Positions 16,064 to 23,008 of a stretch of DNA of 26,058 bases are shown here, one piece after another (position 1 is the stretch's first letter; each line of letters begins with the position of its first letter). Location: the NCBI GenBank assembly GCA_036510975.1, contig DATCCY010000098.1, forward strand, positions 1 through 26,058, given 5' to 3'. This DNA is from Longivirga sp036510975 (GTDB lineage: Bacteria; Actinomycetota; Actinomycetes; S36-B12; CAIYMF01). Below the pieces are notes generated by a model. That model had not been told where the DNA came from. It made no database searches and was given only the letters and a program-made list of their open reading frames with translations. A program made the position numbers and the translations under genes.

Positions 16064-16100
16064 AGTCCGCTCCGCGCACCCACTGTTCTCCCAGCGGACT
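16064..16100. promoter_or_regulatory. Inverted repeat upstream of the lipoprotein esterase
   Basis: AGTCCGCT (16064-16071) and AGCGGACT (16093-16100) are perfect inverted 8-base arms separated by 21 bases, 60-97 bases before the esterase ATG. It may be a split operator, an RNA hairpin in the leader, or a terminator for the SnoaL-like gene that ends at 16185. Nothing decides between these. The rest of the 181-base gap 16004-16184 shows no gene. Confidence 0.3.
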
Positions 16101-16184
16101 GATGGACGCGCGGCCCGATCGGCCCGCACGACCGCGACACGGCATCCCGTGGCGCCGGACGAGGAGTCTCGGCGCGACGTGTAC

Positions 16185-16706
16185 TCACGACTTCGGAATC
16201 CACACGATCTCGGAGACCTTCGTGATCCCGTTGACGTCAGTCACCCGGTAGACGGCGATTCCGGTCAGATCGACCCCTCCGTCACCCGCAGTGATATGGG
16301 TCGGGACCGCAATCTCATCGGTGCCCGACACAACCCCGGGGCTGACCGCCTCGATGTGGAACGTCCGGCCCATCTGCTCGGTGAACGACTTCGTGAACTG
16401 CGTGCCCGCATACGGGCCTTCGGTGATCGTGCCGCCAACCATGCCGGAGAACACGATGGTGCTCGTCGTGGCTGCGGCCACGGCTGCGGGGTCGTGTGCG
16501 TTGCGGGCGTCCATGAACGCCGTGACGGCAGTCATCGCCGCCTGCTGCTCGCTGCTCCCTCGATGTTGGGCATATGTCCACGCACCCAGCCCGATGACCG
16601 CGAGCAGCGCGACCGCGAGTGCGCCTGCCAGCCACCAGACCAGCGCCGAGCGGCGGTGCTCCACCGGCGCTGTCCCGCGGGTCTGCTGGTCATGCAGATC
16701 AGTCAC
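16185..16706 (-). CDS. Membrane-anchored SnoaL/NTF2-like protein, function unknown
   Basis: This 173-aa protein has a short cytoplasmic N-terminus, one transmembrane helix about residues 21-43 (ALVWWLAGALAVALLAVIGLG), and an extracytoplasmic alpha+beta domain. AAMTAVTAFMDARNAHDPAAVAAATTSTIVF, then FHIEAVSP and VYRVTDVNGITKVSEIVWIP, look like an NTF2/SnoaL cone fold, possibly a binding rather than catalytic module. I chose GTG 16706 because GGGAGGTGA lies five bases upstream. A GTG at 16715 overlaps that SD and longer versions reach 16913 through non-coding-looking sequence. The nearest upstream gene on this strand is beyond 17380, so it is probably monocistronic with the promoter at 16768-16796. 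Confidence 0.7.
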   Translation of the reverse strand: MTDLHDQQTRGTAPVEHRRSALVWWLAGALAVALLAVIGLGAWTYAQHRGSSEQQAAMTAVTAFMDARNAHDPAAVAAATTSTIVFSGMVGGTITEGPYAGTQFTKSFTEQMGRTFHIEAVSPGVVSGTDEIAVPTHITAGDGGVDLTGIAVYRVTDVNGITKVSEIVWIPKS

Positions 16707-16767
16707 TGCACTCACCTCCCGGCCGCCTGACAGCAACCAGAGCCACGCACTCTCGGCGGCCGATTCC

Positions 16768-16796
16768 AGGCTAGGACGGACACGAGGGCGTGTCCC
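16768..16796 (-). promoter_or_regulatory. Promoter of the SnoaL-like gene with a spacer palindrome
   Basis: On the minus strand GGGACA (16791-16796) and TAGCCT (16768-16773) are 17 bases apart. Between and over them lies GGACACG (16778-16784) / CGTGTCC (16789-16795), a perfect 7-base inverted repeat with a 4-base spacer. That is a good position for a repressor operator. The predicted start is about 55-60 bases before GTG 16706. The rest of the gap to 16968 shows no gene. Confidence 0.45.
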
Positions 16797-16968
16797 GACC
16801 GCCGAACCCGGGCCGCGAAAGCCACCGACAGCCGGATGCTGCTCGGCACAGCGATCGGGATCCACCGTGTCAGTCCCGACCGAGCGCGGCCCTGCGACCG
16901 ACGATCGGCTCACGGCCCGACGTGCGAGCGGGCATCATGCCGTCACGGGGTCGGACGCGGAGGGGTCC

Positions 16969-17380
16969 ATGGCGCAGCTGAAGACACGGGCGAGCGATGA
17001 CGACGTCGAGGCGTTCATCGCATCAATCCAGGACGAGGGACGGCAGTCGGACGCGCGCGAGGCCTGCTCGCTCATGGCGAAGGCCGCGAAGGCTCCGGCC
17101 GTGATGTGGGGGAGCTCCATCGCCGGCTTCGGCGAGCGCCGGCTGCCCTACGACGACGGCCGCGAGATCGACTGGATGGTCATCGGCTTTCTCGCCGCGC
17201 AAGGCCAGCTCGACCCTGTACCTGTCCGGTGGTGTCGAGCTCTACGCCGACCTGCTCGAGAGGCTCGGCAAGCACAGCACCGGCAAGGGCTGCCTCTACC
17301 TGAAACGGCTCTCCGACGTCGATCGCGACGTCCTGGTCGAGGTGCTGAAGCGCTCGGTCGCTGACGCGACCATGGGCTGA
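16969..17380 (+). pseudogene. DUF1801 (YdhG-like) protein, frameshifted
   Basis: ATG 16969 follows GGAGGGG and begins MAQLKTRASDDDVEAFIASI, the usual DUF1801 start. The frame continues through MAKAAKAPAVMWGSSIAGFGERRLPYDDGREIDWMVIGF and then is lost. Removing one T from the TTT at 17188-17190 restores SPRKASSTLYLSGGVELYADLLERLGKHSTGKGCLYLKRLSDVD (quoted for orientation only in short blocks: SPRKASSTLYLSGG, LGKHSTGKGCLYL) and a normal stop at 17380. The repaired length of about 136 aa matches the family. Because both halves keep full conservation and normal codon use, the lesion is recent or a sequencing error. The family's function is unknown. A programmed +1 shift seems unlikely, since no slippery codon or stop is present at the site. 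Confidence 0.85.
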
Positions 17381-17389
17381 GCCGAGGCG

Positions 17390-18184
17390 TCAGCCCCCGC
17401 GGAGCGCGGCGAGCACGGCATCGTGCAGCACGCCGTTGGTCGTGAGCCCGCTGCCCTGCGCGGGACCGTCGACGCCGTTCACACCGGTGAAGCGGCCGCC
17501 TGCCTCGGTGACGATGATCGAGACGCCGGCGATGTCGTAGACGTTGAGCTCGGGCTCGACCGCGATGTCGACGGCGCCCTCGGCGACGAGCAGGTGGCTC
17601 CAGAAGTCGCCGTAGGCCCGGTTGCGCCACACCGAGTGGCGCAGCGCGTCCCAGCGTGGCTGGTGCTCGGCCGGCACCCACTGCGTGTCGGAGCAGGACA
17701 GCGACGCATCGGCGAGCGAGGACACCTGCGACACGTGCAGGCGGCGCGGCTCGGCACCGCCCGGCTCGTTGACCCAGGAGCCGCCGCCGAGCGTCGCCCA
17801 CCACCGGCGGCCCAGCGCGGGCGCGGAGACGACGCCGACGACCATCCGGCCGTCCTCGTCCTGCAGGCCGATGACGGTCGACCACACCGGCACGCCGCGC
17901 ACGAAGTTCTTGGTGCCGTCGACCGGGTCGACGATCCACCGCCGTCCGCCGCTGACGACCAGCTCCGGGTACTCCTCGCCGAGGACTCCGTCGCCCGGGC
18001 GCTCCGCGGCGACGAGGTCGCGGATCATCCGCTCCACCGCCTTGTCGGCGTCGCTCACCGGCGTGAGGTCCGGCTTGGTCTCGACGACGAGGTCGCGCGC
18101 GTTGAAGCGGTCCATCGTGATGGCGTCGGCACGGTCGGCGATGAGCAGCGCGAGGGCCAGGTCGTCGACGTAGGCGTAGGTCAC
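17390..18184 (-). CDS. hisN: Histidinol-phosphatase, inositol-monophosphatase family
   Basis: This 264-aa Mg-dependent phosphatase of the IMPase superfamily probably performs the histidinol-phosphate step of histidine synthesis, as HisN does in actinobacteria. Metal-binding motifs are intact: GEE (69-71), WIVDPVDGTKNF (83-94) and the C-terminal Asp217 in YDIAGVSIIVTEAGG. SDADKAVERMIRD is the typical substrate-side helix. I chose GTG 18184, where the conserved sequence begins; the frame extends to 18397 without family-like sequence. TAGCGT seven bases upstream of this GTG suggests a leaderless transcript. It lies downstream of aroA-rsgA, a neighbourhood often seen in actinobacteria. Another IMPase substrate cannot be excluded from sequence alone. 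Confidence 0.88.
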   Translation of the reverse strand: MTYAYVDDLALALLIADRADAITMDRFNARDLVVETKPDLTPVSDADKAVERMIRDLVAAERPGDGVLGEEYPELVVSGGRRWIVDPVDGTKNFVRGVPVWSTVIGLQDEDGRMVVGVVSAPALGRRWWATLGGGSWVNEPGGAEPRRLHVSQVSSLADASLSCSDTQWVPAEHQPRWDALRHSVWRNRAYGDFWSHLLVAEGAVDIAVEPELNVYDIAGVSIIVTEAGGRFTGVNGVDGPAQGSGLTTNGVLHDAVLAALRGG

Positions 18185-18191
18185 CCGCGAG

Positions 18192-18197
18192 ACGCTA
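18192..18197 (-). promoter_or_regulatory. Leaderless -10 for hisN
   Basis: TAGCGT on the minus strand (TANNNT) is seven bases from GTG 18184, and no SD is present between them. It supports the short start for hisN. Confidence 0.45.
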
Positions 18198-18335
18198 CCG
18201 CCCGCCGCAGCCGAGAAGACGCCCAAGGGCGCCCTACGCCGGGTCCGGCAAGGGTGGAGCCGCGCGATGAACCGGCTCCGCGCGACATCCGTCCTACAGT
18301 CGGGGGACCGGATCCCCGACCGCGACCCTGCGAGG

Positions 18336-18818
18336 ATGCCCGTGTTCGACACCATCACGAACCTGCCGTGGCACCCTCTCGTCGTCCACGCCGTCATCGT
18401 GCTCCTGCCGCTGTCCTGCCTCGGCGCCGTGCTCGTCGCGCTGCGCGCGGACTGGAACCGGCTACACGGGTTCCTCGTGCTCGCGTCCGCCTTCGTCGCC
18501 GCCGGTGCGTCCGTGGTGGCGAAGGAGAGCGGCGAGAGGCTCGCGTCGCGGGTCCGCGTGCCGCTCGACCACTCGCAGTGGGGGAAGTGGGTCGTGGTCT
18601 CGGCCGGCCTGCTGTTCCTGAGCGTCGCAGCCCTCTGGTGGCTCGACCGTCAGCACGCGAAGGCGCGCACGACGGCCATGAAGGTGCTCGCCGTCGTGCA
18701 GGTCGTGCTCGCTGCCGTGGCCTTCACGGTCGTGGTGCTCGCGGGCCACTCCGGCGCCACCGCGGTGTGGGGACCGATCGTGCAGCACACCCAGCCCGGC
18801 ACCTTCCCGGCCGGCTGA
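18336..18818 (+). CDS. DUF2231 four-helix membrane protein
   Basis: This 160-aa integral membrane protein of unknown function has four hydrophobic helices: HPLVVHAVIVLLPLSCLGAV, HGFLVLASAFVAAGASVV, WGKWVVVSAGLLFLSVAALWW and VLAVVQVVLAAVAFTVVVLAGHSG. The LPWHPLVVHAVIVLLPL start and the final GHSGA are the DUF2231 marks, with conserved His residues that could bind metal or haem. I chose ATG 18336; GTG 18342 is an alternative with GCGAGGA better spaced as SD, and the longer frame from 18267 is unlikely. It is inserted between rsgA and hisN on the opposite strand. Confidence 0.82.
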   Translation: MPVFDTITNLPWHPLVVHAVIVLLPLSCLGAVLVALRADWNRLHGFLVLASAFVAAGASVVAKESGERLASRVRVPLDHSQWGKWVVVSAGLLFLSVAALWWLDRQHAKARTTAMKVLAVVQVVLAAVAFTVVVLAGHSGATAVWGPIVQHTQPGTFPAG

Positions 18819-18826
18819 GAGCTCGA

Positions 18827-18925
18827 TCAGCGGGGCCCGCGAAGCTCCATGATCGTGGTGGGTGCGGGGCGGTCGGCGACGTCGCGGTCGGTGGGCGCCT
18901 CGAACGCCTCGATGCGGGTGTGCAC
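18827..18925 (-). CDS. Possible 32-aa small protein downstream of rsgA
   Basis: This short frame starts at GTG 18925, 11 bases after the rsgA stop, with GAGG near the rsgA stop codon as a weak SD. The product runs VHTRIEAFEAPTDRDVADR and ends IMELRGPR. Nearly every third codon position is G or C and the residue mix is ordinary, not the Arg/Pro-rich mix of antisense shadows. This suggests it is either translated or a remnant of a longer gene. No family is recognised. It could equally be chance in G+C-rich DNA. Confidence 0.35.
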   Translation of the reverse strand: MHTRIEAFEAPTDRDVADRPAPTTIMELRGPR

Positions 18926-18936
18926 GTCGTCCGACC

Positions 18937-19983
18937 TCAGCGGCCCTCGTCCGGGAGCGGTGTCCCGTCGTCGCCGCCGGCCCGGCTGCGCAGCAGGCGG
19001 CGCAGCGACTCGAGCCGCGCGACCCCACCAGGACCGGCGTGCCCCGCGGCGACCCAGGCGTCGAGCGCGCAGTCGTCCTCGTCGTGGGTGCACGCGCGGG
19101 GGCAGTCGTCGGTGCCCGCGCCGAGGTCGGGGAACGCGAGGATCACCCGCTGCGGGTCGACGTGGGCCAGGCCGAAGGAGCGCACGCCGGGAGTGTCGAC
19201 GACCCACCCGCCGCCGGGCAGCGCGAGGGCGACCGCGGAGGTCGAGGTGTGCCGGCCGCGACCCGTCACGAGGTTGACCCGGCCGATGGCGCGGTCCGCG
19301 TCGGGCACGAGAGCGTTGACGAGCGTGGACTTGCCCACCCCCGAGTGCCCGATCATCACCGAGACCCGGCCTCGGAGCCGTGCGGCGAGGTCGGAGAGGT
19401 CGGGCGGCTCACCCGAGACCCGTCGCGTCACCACGTAGGGGACGCCGAGGGCGCCGTACATCTCGAGCAGGTCGTCGGCCGGTCGCAGGTCGCTCTTGGT
19501 GAGCACCAGCAACGGACCGAGCACCGAGTCGTACGCCGCCACGAGGCAGCGGTCGATCATGCGCGGGCGCGGCTCGGGATCGGCCAGCGCGGTGACGATG
19601 ACGAGCTGGTCGGCGTTGGCCACGAGCACGCGCTCGATGGGGTCGTCGTCGTCGGCGCTGCGCCGCAGCGACGTGGTGCGCGGTTCCACGCGGACGACCC
19701 GGGCGAGCGTGTCGGTCGCCCCGGACAGGTCGCCGACCAGCGCGACACGGTCACCCACCACGACGCCCTTGCGCCCGAGCTCGCGCGACTTCACGGCGTA
19801 GAGCACGGTGCCGGGCTCGTCCGGCGTCCCGAGCACGACGGTGAACCGGCCGCGGTCGACCGCGACGACGAAGCCGGGGCTCGCGCTGTCGTGACTCGGT
19901 CGCTCCTTGCTGCGCGGGCGGGACTTGCCGCGTCCGGGACGGATCCGGACGTCGTCCTCGTCGAGCTCGCGACGCTTGCTCAC
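18937..19983 (-). CDS. rsgA: Ribosome small-subunit-dependent GTPase A
   Basis: This 348-aa circularly permuted GTPase acts late in 30S subunit maturation. After a basic N-terminal tail and an OB-fold (FVVAVDRGRFTVVL), the G motifs come in the permuted order: G4 TKSDL (162-166), G1 GHSGVGKST (212-220), G3 DTPG (263-266). The C-terminal zinc finger has Cys294, Cys298, His300 and Cys305 (CPRACTHDEDDC). I chose GTG 19983 because GTGA overlaps the aroA stop, giving translational coupling. The pair aroA-rsgA is conserved across actinobacteria. Confidence 0.95.
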   Translation of the reverse strand: MSKRRELDEDDVRIRPGRGKSRPRSKERPSHDSASPGFVVAVDRGRFTVVLGTPDEPGTVLYAVKSRELGRKGVVVGDRVALVGDLSGATDTLARVVRVEPRTTSLRRSADDDDPIERVLVANADQLVIVTALADPEPRPRMIDRCLVAAYDSVLGPLLVLTKSDLRPADDLLEMYGALGVPYVVTRRVSGEPPDLSDLAARLRGRVSVMIGHSGVGKSTLVNALVPDADRAIGRVNLVTGRGRHTSTSAVALALPGGGWVVDTPGVRSFGLAHVDPQRVILAFPDLGAGTDDCPRACTHDEDDCALDAWVAAGHAGPGGVARLESLRRLLRSRAGGDDGTPLPDEGR

Positions 19984-21284
19984 GCGACGCGGCTCCCGAG
20001 CATCGACGTCCACATGGCCACGAACTCCGGGAGCGTCTTGCCCGTCGTCGCGACGTCGACGACCTCGATGCCCGGGACTGCGAGGCCGAGAACGGCTGCC
20101 GCCGTGGCTATCCGGTGGTCCTCGTAGGTCTCGACGACGCCACCGTGCAACGGTCGCGGGCGGATGACCAGGCTGTCGTCGTCGTCCACCACGTCGCCGC
20201 CGAGGCTGTTGATCTCACGGGCCAGCGCAGCCAGCCGGTCGGTCTCGTGGCCACGGAGGTGACCGATGCCGCGCAGGTGCGACGGGGTCGTGGCGAGCGC
20301 GCACACCGCGGCGAGCACCGGGGTCAGCTCGCCGACGTCGCCGAGGTCCGCGTCGAGACCCTCGAGCCGGTCACCTGCCCGGACGGTGAGCCCCGCGGGG
20401 CCGACGTCGACCCTCGCACCCATCCGCCCGAGCAGGTCGCGCAGCGCGTCACCTGGCTGCGTGGTGCTCCCGGGCCATCCGGGGATCGTCACCGAGCCGC
20501 CCGTGACCAGGGCGGCGGCGAGGAAGGGCGCGGCGTTGGAGAGGTCCGGCTCCACGACGCGGTCGAGCGCGCGCAGCGGGCCGGGATGCACGGTCCAGGT
20601 GGCGGCCGTGGGATCGGTCGCGTCGACCTCGACGACGATTCCGTGCTCGCGCAGCAGCGCCACGCTCATGTCGATGTGCGGCATCGAGGGCACGGGTGCA
20701 CCCCGGTGCCGGACGACGACGCCGCGGTCGAAGCGGGGTGCGGACAGCAGCAGTCCGCTGACGAACTGGCTCGACGCCGAGGCGTCGATCGTGACCTCGC
20801 CGCCGCGCACCCCGCCGACGCCCTCGACGGTGAACGGCAACGTGCGTCGGCCGTCGTCGTCGATCTCGACCCCGAGCGCCACGAGCGCCTCGATGACGGC
20901 ACCCATGGGACGGACCCGCGCGCGAGGGTCGCCGTCGAACCTGATGTCGCCGTGCGCGAGAGCGGCCACCGGCGGGACGAACCGCATGACGGTGCCGGCG
21001 AGCCCACAGTCCACGTGCGCGGGTCCGGTCAGGGGCCGTGGAACGACCCGGACGGGACCGTCGCCCTGCAGACCGTCGAGGGTCGTCCCGAGCGCGGCCA
21101 GAGCCGCTCCCATGAGGACGGTGTCGCGAGCGCGCAGCGCTCCCGTGACGACCGACGGGCCGTCGGCCAGCGCAGCCAGCACGAGGGCGCGGTTGGTCAG
21201 CGACTTGGATCCGGGCACCGGCACGACGGCGTCGACGGGCGTCGTCGCGGTCGGTGCCGGCCACGGATGGTCGTCGGATGCCAC
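19980..21284 (-). CDS. aroA: 3-phosphoshikimate 1-carboxyvinyltransferase (EPSP synthase)
   Basis: This 434-aa enzyme of the shikimate pathway transfers enolpyruvate from PEP to shikimate 3-phosphate. Motifs are PGSKSLTNRALVLAALA (about 24-40, phosphate binding), the LAGTVMRF loop, SSQFVSGLLL, EPDLSNAAPFLAAALV and the C-terminal YEDHRIATAAAVLGLA with the PEP-site Arg. GTG 21284 is chosen because the protein begins just before the first barrel strand and TAGGCT sits seven bases upstream (leaderless). The same frame stays open to 22511, but that stretch is antisense to two other genes. It is divergent from the SRAP gene, with 90 bases between them. Confidence 0.95.
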   Translation of the reverse strand: MASDDHPWPAPTATTPVDAVVPVPGSKSLTNRALVLAALADGPSVVTGALRARDTVLMGAALAALGTTLDGLQGDGPVRVVPRPLTGPAHVDCGLAGTVMRFVPPVAALAHGDIRFDGDPRARVRPMGAVIEALVALGVEIDDDGRRTLPFTVEGVGGVRGGEVTIDASASSQFVSGLLLSAPRFDRGVVVRHRGAPVPSMPHIDMSVALLREHGIVVEVDATDPTAATWTVHPGPLRALDRVVEPDLSNAAPFLAAALVTGGSVTIPGWPGSTTQPGDALRDLLGRMGARVDVGPAGLTVRAGDRLEGLDADLGDVGELTPVLAAVCALATTPSHLRGIGHLRGHETDRLAALAREINSLGGDVVDDDDSLVIRPRPLHGGVVETYEDHRIATAAAVLGLAVPGIEVVDVATTGKTLPEFVAMWTSMLGSRVA

Positions 21285-21291
21285 GGCGCCG

Positions 21292-21297
21292 AGCCTA
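21292..21297 (-). promoter_or_regulatory. Leaderless -10 for aroA-rsgA
   Basis: TAGGCT on the minus strand, identical to the hexamer before mscS, lies seven bases from GTG 21284. There is no SD. It decides the aroA start and predicts transcription beginning at the GTG. Confidence 0.55.
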
Positions 21298-21374
21298 GTG
21301 GAGCGGCGGACGACGGTCCCGCCCGTTGACGTGTCGCGGGCCGGAGCGGGCCGTGGTGAGGGAGGATCTCGGGC

Positions 21375-22148
21375 ATGTGCGGGAGATACGCCGCGAGCCG
21401 CAACCCCGACGACCTCGTCGAGGAGTTCGAGGCCGTCGTGCGGCCGGAGGAGGTGCTCGGGCCGGACTACAACGTCGCGCCGACGAAGCAGGTCTACGCC
21501 GTCATGGACCGTCGGCCGAAGGGCGAGCCGGACGCCGTGCCGCGCCGCGAGCTCGCGGTCGTCCGGTGGGGGCTGGTGCCGTCGTGGGCCAAGGACCCGT
21601 CGATCGGCAGCCGCATGATCAACGCGCGGATGGAGACCGTGGCGGACAAGCCGGCGTTCCGTCGCGCCTTCGCCAAGCGCCGCTGCCTGCTCCCGGCCGA
21701 CGGCTACTACGAGTGGTACACCCCGGCCGGCGGGCCGAAGGGCAAGAACGGCAAGCCGCTCAAGCAGCCGTTCTTCATACACCCGGCCGACGGCGGCATC
21801 CTGGCCATGGCGGGCCTCTACGAGCTCTGGCGAGACCCGACGAGGGCCGACGACGACCCGCACGCGTGGCTCATGACCGCGACGGTCCTGACCACGACCG
21901 CGGAGGACGCGGTCGGGATGATCCACGACCGCATGCCGCTGTTCGTCGAGCGGGACCGCTGGCACGACTGGCTCGACCCCTCGCTCGACGGCTCGGCGAG
22001 CGACCTGACGACGTTGCTGGTCCCGGCCGCGCCCGGTCGGCTCGACGCCTATCCGGTCTCGACCGCCGTCAACGCCGTGCGCAACAACGGTCCGGAGCTC
22101 CTCGAGCCGCTCGCGGCCGAGGACGTCGACCCGGGCTCGTTGTTCTGA
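21375..22148 (+). CDS. SOS-response-associated peptidase, SRAP/HMCES (YedK) family
   Basis: This 257-aa protein shields abasic sites in single-stranded DNA by forming a thiazolidine crosslink through its N-terminal cysteine. MCGRYA places Cys2 at the N-terminus after Met removal. Asn83 in MINARMET, Glu113 in DGYYEWY and His184 in MIHDRMP correspond to the catalytic residues of E. coli YedK. YNVAPTKQV and VRWGLVPSWAKD are also family motifs. ATG 21375 must be the start because Cys2 is essential; GGGAGGA lies upstream. It is divergent from aroA, as I recall for the mycobacterial Rv3226c/Rv3227 pair, and one base before the next gene. Confidence 0.95.
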   Translation: MCGRYAASRNPDDLVEEFEAVVRPEEVLGPDYNVAPTKQVYAVMDRRPKGEPDAVPRRELAVVRWGLVPSWAKDPSIGSRMINARMETVADKPAFRRAFAKRRCLLPADGYYEWYTPAGGPKGKNGKPLKQPFFIHPADGGILAMAGLYELWRDPTRADDDPHAWLMTATVLTTTAEDAVGMIHDRMPLFVERDRWHDWLDPSLDGSASDLTTLLVPAAPGRLDAYPVSTAVNAVRNNGPELLEPLAAEDVDPGSLF

Positions 22149-22149
22149 C

Positions 22150-22863
22150 GTGGCCCGGACCGTCCGTACCTCGACCATCGACCTCAGCACGCCGACGGGG
22201 ACTGCCCGCCTGCACGTGTCCTCCGTGGCCCGCGCCCGCGCGCTGGTGGTCCTCGGGCACGGAGCGGGCCGCGGCGTCGACACCGAAGACCTGCTCGGGC
22301 TCGCGGCGGCGTTGCCGGCCCGCGGCGTGTCCGTCGTCCTGGTCGACCAGCCGTGGGTCGTCGCCGGGCGACGGGTAGCGGTGGCGCCGGCGGCGCTCGA
22401 CCTCGCCTGGGTGCCGTGCGTGGCCGCGGCCGGCGAGGCGGCCGGGGCCTCGCGGCGTACGCCTCTGGTCGTGGGCGGGCGCAGCGCGGGGGCGCGGGTG
22501 GCCTGCCGCACCGCCGACCTCGTGGGGGCCGACGCCGTGCTCCTGCTCGCGGTGCCGCTCGTGCCGCCGGCGGCACGCCGCGACGCCGACCGCTACGCAG
22601 CATCGCTGGCGGCCCGGAGCGCGGAGCTCCGGGAGCCGGTGCGGACCGGGATCCCCCTGGTGGCCGCCCAGGGGGACCGCGACGCCTTCGGCGGGCCGCG
22701 TGAGCTGCGCGCCGCCCTGGGCCGGGTGTTCGCGACCCGGGTGGAGGTGGTCGCCGTGACCGGCGCCGACCACGCGCTGCGGGTCGGTGCAGGGGGAGCG
22801 GACCCGGCCCCGACCTTGCTGTCGGCAGCCCTGCGGGCGGTCTCGATGGCGCGTGGGGAATGA
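22150..22863 (+). CDS. Alpha/beta hydrolase, KANL3/Tex30-like
   Basis: This 237-aa hydrolase-fold protein of unknown substrate shows LVVLGHGAGRGVDTEDLLGLA (oxyanion strand-loop), GGRSAGARVACR with the nucleophile Ser, AAQGDRDAFGG with the acid, and TGADHALRV with the His. The triad is complete. The HGAG and GGRSAGAR forms are typical of the KANL3/Tex30 group (often labelled dienelactone-hydrolase-like). GTG 22150 starts one base after the SRAP stop, so the two are co-transcribed. Its 3' end contains the -35 element of the sigR promoter. Confidence 0.82.
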   Translation: MARTVRTSTIDLSTPTGTARLHVSSVARARALVVLGHGAGRGVDTEDLLGLAAALPARGVSVVLVDQPWVVAGRRVAVAPAALDLAWVPCVAAAGEAAGASRRTPLVVGGRSAGARVACRTADLVGADAVLLLAVPLVPPAARRDADRYAASLAARSAELREPVRTGIPLVAAQGDRDAFGGPRELRAALGRVFATRVEVVAVTGADHALRVGAGGADPAPTLLSAALRAVSMARGE

Positions 22864-22883
22864 CTGCGCCGCCCTGCGTTGTT
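22857..22883 (+). promoter_or_regulatory. Autoregulatory SigR-type promoter
   Basis: GGAAT (22857-22861, within GGGGAAT) is followed after 16 bases by GTT (22878-22880), and a second GTT is at 22881-22883 (19-base spacing). GGAAT-N16-19-GTT is the SigR/SigH recognition pattern known from Streptomyces and Mycobacterium. The -35 lies over the hydrolase stop codon. It predicts a transcript starting about 22890 that includes both sigR start sites. Confidence 0.7.
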
Positions 22884-22914
22884 CCACCCCCGATCACGTC
22901 GTCGAACGCGAGAA

Positions 22915-22927
22915 GGGGGTACGGGTG
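22915..22927 (+). promoter_or_regulatory. Ribosome-binding site and upstream start for a long SigR form
   Basis: AAGGGGG is followed after five bases by GTG (22925-22927), which is in frame with sigR and not separated from it by a stop. Initiation here adds 28 residues before the conventional Met. This SD is much better than anything before ATG 23009. Confidence 0.5.
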
Positions 22928-22994
22928 CTGGTCCGCACACCGTCCGAGACCCACCTCGAGCTGCCTGAGCAGGCCGGTGGGGTGTCGGCCCCAC

Positions 22995-23000
22995 TACGCT
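22995..23000 (+). promoter_or_regulatory. Second, leaderless -10 for the short sigR form
   Basis: TACGCT (TANNNT) is five bases before an in-frame GTG (23006) and eight before ATG 23009, so a housekeeping-type promoter could give a leaderless mRNA for the short protein. No clear -35 is visible. Confidence 0.45.
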
Positions 23001-23008
23001 CGTGGGTG

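Noticed and set aside
17182..17196. Programmed +1 frameshift in the DUF1801 gene
   Set aside because: There is no rare codon, in-frame stop or stimulatory structure at the shift site, and the family is not known to use recoding.
21285..22511. N-terminal extension of aroA to 22511 in the same open frame
   Set aside because: It is antisense to the SRAP and hydrolase genes, is Arg/Pro-rich, and family homology starts at GTG 21284.
22900..22910. LexA/SOS box near TCGAAC upstream of sigR
   Set aside because: Only one half-site matches; the GTTCGA partner is absent.
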